A DNA stretch of 5,947 bases from Anaerolineales bacterium (lineage in GTDB: Bacteria > Chloroflexota > Anaerolineae > Anaerolineales > UBA6663). Of this stretch, positions 1 through 4,790 are shown one piece after another. The DNA lies in the NCBI GenBank assembly GCA_017999235.1, contig JAGOBN010000279.1:1-5947 (forward strand), given 5' to 3'. The notes beneath the pieces are model-generated. The model searched no databases and was not told where the DNA came from. It saw only the letters and a list, made by a program, of their open reading frames with translations. The position numbers and the translations under genes are program-made. Position 1 is the stretch's first letter, and every line of letters begins with the position of its first letter.

Positions 1-20
1 CCGTGCGCCGGGCATAACGG

Positions 21-755
21 ATGCAAGCCTTCATTCAACGCAACCGGCAGGCGCTGGAGCGGGATCTGGCGGACTCCCCTCAGAAGCGCTATTTCTCGCC
101 GGCCGCCGACAGCCAGTACACGGTGACTCTGCCGCTGCTGCAGCAGTACGCGCGCGGCCGGCTGATCGACCTGGGCTGCGGCGATATGCCGTTCCGGGCC
201 TTTGTGGCCGGCCAGGTGGACGCCTACGACAGCCTGGATTTCTTCCCGCGCCGCGCCGACGTCACCTACACCGCCGATATCCAGAACATGCCGCAGGTGC
301 CGGCCGCCGGCTATGACACCGCGCTGTGCGTGGAAGTGCTGGAGCACGTGCCGGACCCTTTCCAAGCCGCGCGCGAGATTTACCGCGTGCTGCGGCCGGG
401 CGGGGTGTTGATCTTCTCCGTGCCGCACCTCAGCCGCCTGCACGACGAGCCGCATGACTACTACCGTTACACCCGGCATGGCGTGCGCCGGCTGTTGGAG
501 CAGGCTGGCTTTGAGATCGAGCGGCTGGAAAAGCGCGGCGGGCTATTCACCTTTTTGGGACATCAAGTGTCCACCACCCTGCTGGGCCTGGTCTGGGGAG
601 TGCCGGGCGTGCGCCAAGTTGCCTGGTGGCTCAACCGCTGGCTGGTGGTGGCCGTATGCGCGGGTCTGGACCGGCGGCTGGATCGGTCGGGCCTGTTTGC
701 CCTGGGCTACAGCGTGGTGGCGCGCAAGCCGGCCGCCGGAACCTCTCCCGCATGA
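21..755 (+). CDS. class I SAM-dependent methyltransferase (Methyltransf_11-like)
   Basis: Cytoplasmic methyltransferase of 244 residues; the acceptor substrate is unknown. Visible motifs in order: SAM-binding motif I LIDLGCGDMPFR at residues 48-59, an acidic residue at the end of strand 2 (D73 in SLDFF), D86 before the adenine-binding loop, motif IV/post-motif CVEVLEHVPDP at 103-113, and LRPGGVLIFSVP at 124-135. The HDEPHDYYRYT segment at 141-151, followed by a helix ending in EQAGF, is typical of methyltransferases found in surface polysaccharide and glycolipid clusters (family knowledge). The hydrophobic stretch at about 185-215 may contact membrane. The start is the first ATG after an in-frame TAA at 15-17; no clear Shine-Dalgarno precedes it, so translation may depend on an upstream gene that ends near the window edge. 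Its stop overlaps the next gene's start as ATGA (752-755), suggesting an operon. Family assignment is secure; the pathway is inference. Confidence 0.9.
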   Translation: MQAFIQRNRQALERDLADSPQKRYFSPAADSQYTVTLPLLQQYARGRLIDLGCGDMPFRAFVAGQVDAYDSLDFFPRRADVTYTADIQNMPQVPAAGYDTALCVEVLEHVPDPFQAAREIYRVLRPGGVLIFSVPHLSRLHDEPHDYYRYTRHGVRRLLEQAGFEIERLEKRGGLFTFLGHQVSTTLLGLVWGVPGVRQVAWWLNRWLVVAVCAGLDRRLDRSGLFALGYSVVARKPAAGTSPA

Positions 756-1735
756 CCACGGAGCCGGCCGCGCCCAGCCCGCGCCCCGGGCCGCGCTGGC
801 GCCTCTATTTGTACCGCCTGGGCCTGGTGATCGGTGTGGGGCTGTTTGGCTACCACCTGTGGCGCGGCTACACCGGCTTGCAGGCGCAGCCGATCTCCGG
901 CGCGGTGGTGGGCCGGCTGGGGCTGGCGGTGCTGGTGGTGATCGGGGTGGATTGGGTGCAGATCGCGGCCTGGGTGCTGATCATGCGCGCGCTGGGGGTG
1001 CGGCTGCCGGGGATGGTGGCCGCGATCCGCGGTTACATGGTGGCCGGCCTGGCCCGCTATATCCCCGGCGGGATCTGGGGCCTGGCCAGCCGCAGCCAGT
1101 GGCTGCGGGAAGCGTATGGCGTGCCGTTTATGCTGGGCAACCTCGGCGCGCTGCTGGAGATGGGCGGCATGCTGACCGGCGCGCTGCTGCTCGTGCTGAG
1201 TTACGGGGTGATTACCCTGCCGGGGTGGGAGCGCTGGCTGGTGCTGGCGCTGGCCGGCCTGGTGGGGCTGGGCGCGTGGCTGGGTCCGTGGGCGGCGGCC
1301 CGGACACCGGCGGCCGGATGGCTGACGCGCCGGGGCGTGCCGATGGCGGCCATGACCGATTTGTCGCTGGGGATCTGGGCCGGCGCGCTGCTGATCTATG
1401 GCCTGGTGTGGAGCGGCCTGGGGCTGGCGCTTCTGCTGATCGCGCAGAGTTTGGGCGCGGCGCCCACGGCCAGCTGGCTGGCGAGCGCGTTTGCTTACGC
1501 GCTCGCCTGGTCGGCCGGGCTAGTGTTTGTGCTAGCGCCGGCCGGCCTGGGCGTGCGGGAGTTGGCGTTGACGTCGCTGCTGGCCAGCCTGCTGGGGCTG
1601 GGGCCGGCCGCCGCCAGCGCCACGGCCGTTCTGGCGCGTTTTGCGATCTCGCTGGCGGAGACGTTCTGGCTGGGAACCGGGGTGTTGCTGAGCTGGCTCC
1701 GGCCGGAGTGGCTTAAGCCGCCTTCTCCACGATGA
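752..1735 (+). CDS. lysylphosphatidylglycerol synthase TM-region / UPF0104-like integral membrane protein
   Basis: Multi-pass inner-membrane protein of 327 residues with about eight hydrophobic segments (roughly 18-36, 54-75, 128-150, 161-181, 207-232, 242-262, 268-286 and 299-315). The motif ARYIPGGIWG at 101-110 followed by a basic/aromatic stretch (SRSQWLRE), and APAGLGVRE at 262-270, are hallmarks of the LPG_synthase_TM (YbhN/UPF0104) family. Members include the flippase part of MprF and stand-alone proteins in glycolipid or polysaccharide loci. There is no soluble aminoacyl-transferase domain, so lysyl-PG synthesis is not implied; lipid or glycolipid handling in the membrane is the reasonable inference. 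The start is ATG 752, which overlaps the preceding methyltransferase stop. The same frame opens as far upstream as 626, but that stretch lies inside the methyltransferase gene. No strong ribosome site is seen, which fits translational coupling. Its last 23 bp overlap the convergent gene. Confidence 0.85.
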   Translation: MTTEPAAPSPRPGPRWRLYLYRLGLVIGVGLFGYHLWRGYTGLQAQPISGAVVGRLGLAVLVVIGVDWVQIAAWVLIMRALGVRLPGMVAAIRGYMVAGLARYIPGGIWGLASRSQWLREAYGVPFMLGNLGALLEMGGMLTGALLLVLSYGVITLPGWERWLVLALAGLVGLGAWLGPWAAARTPAAGWLTRRGVPMAAMTDLSLGIWAGALLIYGLVWSGLGLALLLIAQSLGAAPTASWLASAFAYALAWSAGLVFVLAPAGLGVRELALTSLLASLLGLGPAAASATAVLARFAISLAETFWLGTGVLLSWLRPEWLKPPSPR

Positions 1736-2486
1736 GATACTGCAGGAAGCCGCGCTGATCAGGGCGGTGCTCGGCCATCCAGCGTTCGCCTTTCAGCATG
1801 AGTTCCATAACCGGCGGCAGGTTCATGATGGCCGGCCCAATCACCGGCACCAGCGTCTGTCCATAGAAGTGGTACATCGTCTGGGTGACCTTCACCCGGC
1901 AGCCGTTGCGCTCCAGGATCGGCGTGTACTTCTCCAAGGGGCGCGGATTGGCGTGTCCGGCGCTGACCACAATCGGTTTATAGAAGGTGTCCACCAACAG
2001 CAGATGGCCGCCCGGTTTGGTCTGCTGGCACAGGTTGGTGACCGCGCGCTCGAACTTGTCATCTTCCACGATGTGGAACAACATACTGATGGCGGTGACC
2101 AGATCGTAGTTGCCGGGCAGGGGGAGATTGGGCTCGGAGAGGTCGGCGCGGACGAACTTCTGCTCCGGGAACATCTGGCTCAGGTTCTGGACGCTGAAAT
2201 CGGTCAGGTCCAGGCCGGTGACCTCGGCGGCCCCCCATTCGATGAACCGGCGGACGAAGTACCCCAGGCCGGCGCCGGCGTCCAGCACCCGTTTGCCCTT
2301 CACTTCCACGCCTGCCCGCTTTAGGCCGCGCTGCATGTTCTCGGTGGCCACCAAGTACATGTACTCGTTGTACTTCATCGAGAAGGCGCGATGACCGGTG
2401 CCGCCCACGTCCGGCCGCATCTGCAGCCGCATCTCCCAGTAGGGGCGCCAGTCTTTTTCTGACTTATTCTGTTTTTCAGTCGACAT
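1713..2486 (-). CDS. class I SAM-dependent methyltransferase
   Basis: Cytoplasmic methyltransferase of 257 residues; the substrate cannot be told from the sequence. After a polar N-terminal segment with KDWRPYWEMR at 11-20 come motif I VLDAGAGLGYF (67-77), the acidic ribose-binding D93 in GLDLT, AD at 114-115, motif IV DLVTAISMLFHIVED (128-142) and KPGGHLLLVDTF (157-168). The C-terminal third carries an aromatic/proline-rich part (YHFYGQTLVPVIGP, 205-218) that probably shapes the substrate pocket. It is not a close duplicate of the methyltransferase at 21-755: motif loops and termini differ. The gene stands alone on the minus strand, overlaps the membrane protein gene tail-to-tail by 23 bp, and diverges from the secreted protein gene at 2634. 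ATG 2484-2486 is preceded by GAGAGA at 2495-2500, a modest ribosome site lying inside an alternative hairpin. Its first codons are AT-richer than the body of the gene. Confidence 0.88.
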   Translation of the reverse strand: MSTEKQNKSEKDWRPYWEMRLQMRPDVGGTGHRAFSMKYNEYMYLVATENMQRGLKRAGVEVKGKRVLDAGAGLGYFVRRFIEWGAAEVTGLDLTDFSVQNLSQMFPEQKFVRADLSEPNLPLPGNYDLVTAISMLFHIVEDDKFERAVTNLCQQTKPGGHLLLVDTFYKPIVVSAGHANPRPLEKYTPILERNGCRVKVTQTMYHFYGQTLVPVIGPAIMNLPPVMELMLKGERWMAEHRPDQRGFLQYLIVEKAA

Positions 2487-2494
2487 AGTGTGAT

Positions 2495-2532
2495 TCTCTC
2501 AAAAAAAGAGAGACATAATTACGTCTCTCTTT
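2495..2532 (-). promoter_or_regulatory. alternative hairpins in the 5' leader of the minus-strand methyltransferase (attenuator-like)
   Basis: Read on the minus strand, AAAGAGAGAC (2532-2523) pairs perfectly over 10 bp with GTCTCTCTTT (2514-2505), with an 8-nt loop containing the palindrome TAATTA. It is followed by a run that totals seven T (2507-2501), giving the form of an intrinsic terminator. The same TCTCTC (2513-2508) can instead pair with GAGAGA (2500-2495), which is the likely ribosome site of the downstream methyltransferase. The two structures are mutually exclusive. The pairings are read directly from the sequence; a regulatory role (attenuation, ribosome-site masking, or simply an operator or terminator) is inference. 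Confidence 0.5.
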
Positions 2533-2552
2533 GCTAATCAGGAAGGGTTAAC

Positions 2553-2590
2553 ACCGAATCGGTATTGCCTTGGGAGGCAACCGAATGGTA
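2553..2590. repeat. direct-repeat pair flanking an inverted repeat (candidate operator)
   Basis: ACCGAATCGGTA (2553-2564) and ACCGAATGGTA (2580-2590) are near-identical direct repeats differing by one base deletion, offset 27 bp. Between them is a perfect 6-bp inverted repeat TTGCCT-TGGG-AGGCAA (2565-2580). The first repeat is itself an inverted repeat (ACCGA-A-TCGGT). The whole stretch can also fold as one imperfect hairpin, with CGG 2560-2562 pairing CCG 2581-2583 and ACC 2553-2555 pairing GGT 2587-2589. It sits between the two divergent genes and overlaps the candidate promoter, as an operator would. The binding factor is unknown. Confidence 0.45.
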
Positions 2591-2598
2591 GAGATTAT
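2570..2598 (+). promoter_or_regulatory. candidate promoter for the secreted repeat protein
   Basis: TTGGGA (2570-2575) and GATTAT (2593-2598), 17 bp apart, each match the sigma-70 consensus at four of six positions. The predicted start near 2605 would give a leader of about 29 nt. The -10 physically overlaps the divergent minus-strand TATAAT, so the two promoters would compete. Confidence 0.3.
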
Positions 2599-2599
2599 A
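2594..2599 (-). promoter_or_regulatory. candidate -10 box (TATAAT) for the minus-strand methyltransferase
   Basis: The minus strand reads a perfect TATAAT here, conspicuous in such GC-rich DNA. It lies about 108 bp upstream of the ATG at 2486, so transcription would begin near 2587 and leave a leader of about 100 nt. No good -35 is seen at 16-18 bp spacing (TTTCTG at best), so either an activator assists or the box is fortuitous. Confidence 0.4.
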
Positions 2600-2617
2600 C
2601 GGCAAATCCGATATTCC

Positions 2618-2624
2618 AGAAAGG
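2618..2624 (+). promoter_or_regulatory. ribosome binding site of the secreted repeat protein
   Basis: AGAAAGG lies 9 nt before ATG 2634. It is a moderate Shine-Dalgarno match and supports this start, which also gives a complete signal peptide. Confidence 0.5.
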
Positions 2625-2633
2625 TAACTCACT

Positions 2634-4127
2634 ATGCAGTCCCCAGCTCGTTCTCGTTTTCTCAAACCGCTCCCGTTTGTCGCTTTAGCGCTCGTTACGG
2701 TAATCTCGCTCGTCGGCGCCTCGTTCGCCCGGGCCGCCGCCACCGATAAGTCGCTCAGCACCAACTTTACGTTGGTCAATCTGGCGACTGCCGGTTCAGC
2801 CGTGGTCACCATCAACTATTACACGGATACAGGCGCCGCCTGGGCCGTCAGCGCGGCCAATCAGTCGGTCACGTTGACCAATCCCGGTGATCAGGTCATC
2901 ATCCGCCAGTACACGGACAGCACGATGCCGGCCGGCCGCGGCTCCGCCGTCGCCAGCTCCTCGGCCCCGCTCGGGGCGGTGGTCCAGATCCAGGCCCGCA
3001 ACCAGGTCCCAACCCTGGGCGCCTACACCGGCTCCAGCGCGCCGGCCACCAAGTACTATGTCCCCACGGTGCTGCGCAAGATCGCCAATATCTCCAGCAG
3101 CCAGATCATGATCCAGAATGCCACCAGCAGCGCCATCACGGCGGATGTGGCCTTCACCAAGGCCTCGGCCAGCGGCGGCTCCAACTTTACCAAGACCGGC
3201 ATCGCCATCGCCGCGAACTCGACGTACTACTATGACATCGAGACCGAGACGAACCTGGCGGACGGCTGGTTTGGCTCGGCCGTGGTCACCTCGGCCTCCC
3301 AGATCGTGGTCATGTCCAACCTGTTCACCAAGCCGGATACGGTGCAGGCCTTCAACGCCTTCACGGATGCCCAGCTGTCCAGCCTGTGGTTTGTCCCGCT
3401 CTTCGTCTCGCGCCTGTCCAACGGCCTGCTGACCCCGGTCTCGGTTCAGAACCTGAGCGGCGGCACCTTGGCCGCCGGCGAGATCGCCATCACCTGCACG
3501 CCGGACGCGGCCAGCCCGACCCAGGGGACGATCACGTACTCGAACTCGGCGTCGGTGGCCGTGAACGAGACGTTCTCGATGAACCCGAACACCGACCGCA
3601 CGAACCTGCCCACCGACTGGTACGGCTCCTGCAAGGTCTCGACCGGCGCCAAGAATGTGGCGGTCTTCGTCCAGATGCGCCGGCCGGGCGTCTCGCAAGA
3701 TGCCGCGGCGTATGAGGCCCTGAACGGCAATGGCACCGCCACCAAATTCCTGGTGCCGCTGGTGGGCAAGCGCCTGGGCAGCGGTTTCGCCACGGTGACC
3801 ACCATCCAGAACCTGAGCGCCAGCCAATCGGCCAGCGTGACCCTGACCTACACGCCCAGCTCCGAGTACGTCGCGGGTGGCGGCTCCAGCGCCGTCCTCA
3901 CCAAGGGTCCGTTCACTATCCCGGCCGGCGGCAGCTTGCTGCGCAACCTGCGCTTGCCGTACAACGCCTCGAGCGCCGTCACCGAAGATCTGCCCGACGG
4001 CTGGTACGGCTCGCTCAAGGTCACGTCCTCCGGGCCGGCCATTGACGGCTTCGTCCAGTTGACGCTGCTCTCCAACCCCCAGAACGGCGATACGCTGCAG
4101 GCGCACGGCGTCTTCCCGCTGCCCTAA
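2634..4127 (+). CDS. secreted protein of tandem beta-rich modules, function unknown
   Basis: Exported protein of 497 residues that I cannot assign to a named family. The N-terminus is a Sec signal peptide: basic RSRFLK, hydrophobic core at 14-31, and a likely cleavage ARA|AA after residue 34. The mature part is rich in Ser, Thr, Ala, Val and Asn and consists of about four related modules (roughly 41-120, 140-231, 251-348 and 370-478). Modules 2-4 open with a hydrophobic strand ending in a basic residue (YYVPTVLRK, LWFVPLFVSR, KFLVPLVGKR), then an '(I/V)QN' turn (160-162, 271-273, 391-393), and close with DGWFGS, TDWYGS or DGWYGS followed by a V-rich strand. Module 1 is the most divergent. The only two cysteines, C288 and C333, fall in module 3 and could form a disulfide. 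No catalytic motif, sortase signal or second membrane segment is seen. A surface, matrix or adhesive role is inference. The gene has its own candidate promoter region and a strong terminator, so it is probably monocistronic. Confidence 0.85.
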   Translation: MQSPARSRFLKPLPFVALALVTVISLVGASFARAAATDKSLSTNFTLVNLATAGSAVVTINYYTDTGAAWAVSAANQSVTLTNPGDQVIIRQYTDSTMPAGRGSAVASSSAPLGAVVQIQARNQVPTLGAYTGSSAPATKYYVPTVLRKIANISSSQIMIQNATSSAITADVAFTKASASGGSNFTKTGIAIAANSTYYYDIETETNLADGWFGSAVVTSASQIVVMSNLFTKPDTVQAFNAFTDAQLSSLWFVPLFVSRLSNGLLTPVSVQNLSGGTLAAGEIAITCTPDAASPTQGTITYSNSASVAVNETFSMNPNTDRTNLPTDWYGSCKVSTGAKNVAVFVQMRRPGVSQDAAAYEALNGNGTATKFLVPLVGKRLGSGFATVTTIQNLSASQSASVTLTYTPSSEYVAGGGSSAVLTKGPFTIPAGGSLLRNLRLPYNASSAVTEDLPDGWYGSLKVTSSGPAIDGFVQLTLLSNPQNGDTLQAHGVFPLP

Positions 4128-4152
4128 CGCTTAAGCGCTTTCCGAAGTTGCT

Positions 4153-4191
4153 GGGTCAGCCGCCGCGCTGTGGGCGGCTGACCCTTTTATT
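4153..4191 (+). terminator. strong intrinsic terminator
   Basis: GGGTCAGCCGCC (4153-4164) pairs perfectly over 12 bp with GGCGGCTGACCC (4173-4184) around an 8-nt loop, followed by TTTTATT. It lies 25 bp after the stop of the secreted repeat protein and isolates that gene from the lipoprotein downstream. Confidence 0.9.
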
Positions 4192-4203
4192 TGCACGTTC
4201 AGT

Positions 4204-4207
4204 GGAG
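4204..4207 (+). promoter_or_regulatory. ribosome binding site deciding the lipoprotein start
   Basis: GGAG ends 7 nt before the in-frame GTG at 4215. The more upstream in-frame TTG at 4191 is at the edge of the terminator U-tract and has no ribosome site, so GTG 4215 is preferred. Confidence 0.55.
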
Positions 4208-4214
4208 TAACGCT

Positions 4215-4790
4215 GTGTTCCGCAAGCCAACCTTTTTACTGCTCATCGCGCTGGCGGCGGCGTGCGGTTCAACGCCGACAGCCGCCCCAACCGCTCTGCC
4301 CGCCGACACCAATGCCGGCTACCCCGGCCCCGCCGCGGGGCTTGTCACGCCTTCGGCCAGCGACCCGCTGACAGGGTATCCGGCCCTGGTCAGCAGCACG
4401 CCCGTAGTGAATCCGGAAGCGCCGGCCGAGGCGCCGGCGCCGGCCGCCGGCCGGGCCTCGATCTCCGGCGTGGTGTTCGCCTACAACATGGCCATGGTGC
4501 TGCCGAAGACCAGCTTTTATCTGGCGCCGGCCGACGGTCCGAACTCGAGAGGGGTGCCCGAAGTGCTGGGCCAGCCCAACGCCGCGCGCGGCGACATTAT
4601 CGGCCAAACCGACGAGGCCGGTCGATTGAGTCTGACCGATATCCCGCCCGGCAAGTATTACCTGCTGGTGTGGGCGCCGTTGGACTATATCTTTGGACAG
4701 GTCTCGCAGACGGATGAGACCCCGCGCCTGATCGAACTGGCCGCCGACCAAGCGCTGCCGTTGGGCGTGATCTACTTGTCGTGGCGCTAA
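4215..4790 (+). CDS. lipoprotein with carboxypeptidase-regulatory-like domain
   Basis: Predicted membrane-anchored lipoprotein of 191 residues starting at GTG 4215. The signal peptide is MFRKPTFLLLIALAAAC, with lipobox LAAAC and lipidated Cys at 17; Ala rather than Leu at -3 is slightly atypical. Residues 18-81 are a low-complexity Pro/Ala/Thr linker with a YPGP/GYPA pair (36-39, 54-57) and a PEAPAEAPAPAAG run encoded by very GC-rich palindromic DNA near 4419-4455. The folded part, 82-189, begins ISGVV and contains TDEAGRLSLTDIPPGKYYLL (132-151), the pattern of transthyretin-like carboxypeptidase-regulatory or SpaA-like beta-sandwiches, where 'PPGkYyl' forms a late strand. Such domains act as structural or binding modules and no enzyme domain is attached. 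It lies after a strong terminator, so it needs its own promoter, which I do not see clearly in the short gap. Its stop overlaps the convergent kelch gene by 4 bp. The exact ligand or role is unknown. Confidence 0.75.
   Translation: MFRKPTFLLLIALAAACGSTPTAAPTALPADTNAGYPGPAAGLVTPSASDPLTGYPALVSSTPVVNPEAPAEAPAPAAGRASISGVVFAYNMAMVLPKTSFYLAPADGPNSRGVPEVLGQPNAARGDIIGQTDEAGRLSLTDIPPGKYYLLVWAPLDYIFGQVSQTDETPRLIELAADQALPLGVIYLSWR

Noticed and set aside
1..17. Possible 3' tail of an upstream gene ending in TAA at 15-17
   Set aside because: Only four codons are visible before the stop, too little to support a gene call, although an upstream operon gene ending here is likely.
626..751. 42-residue N-terminal extension of the membrane protein frame
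   Set aside because: It lies wholly within the methyltransferase gene in another frame, has arginine/glycine-rich non-membrane composition, and ATG 752 gives the normal family N-terminus with a stop-start overlap.
454..1716. Long open frame on the + strand
   Set aside because: The predicted protein is Ala/Gly/Arg-rich without motifs and overlaps two genes with clear family motifs. It is a high-GC shadow frame.
2505..2532. The 10-bp hairpin read as a + strand terminator
   Set aside because: On the + strand only three T follow the stem before GC, and no + strand gene ends nearby. The minus strand, with seven T, is the better reading.
2796..4106. Long minus-strand open frame opposite the secreted protein
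   Set aside because: Its Arg/Gly/His-rich translation has no domain or signal, whereas the + strand frame has a signal peptide, repeated modules, a ribosome site and a terminator.
4128..4137. Perfect 10-bp palindrome CGCTTAAGCG just after the secreted protein stop
   Set aside because: It is short, has no loop and no U-tract. The neighbouring 12-bp hairpin explains termination, and a palindrome of this size may be chance.
4419..4455. Dense GC palindromes (GCGCCGGCGC and CCGGCC runs)
   Set aside because: They are explained by Ala/Pro/Gly codons of the lipoprotein linker in a genome rich in GCCGGC; no independent role is suggested.
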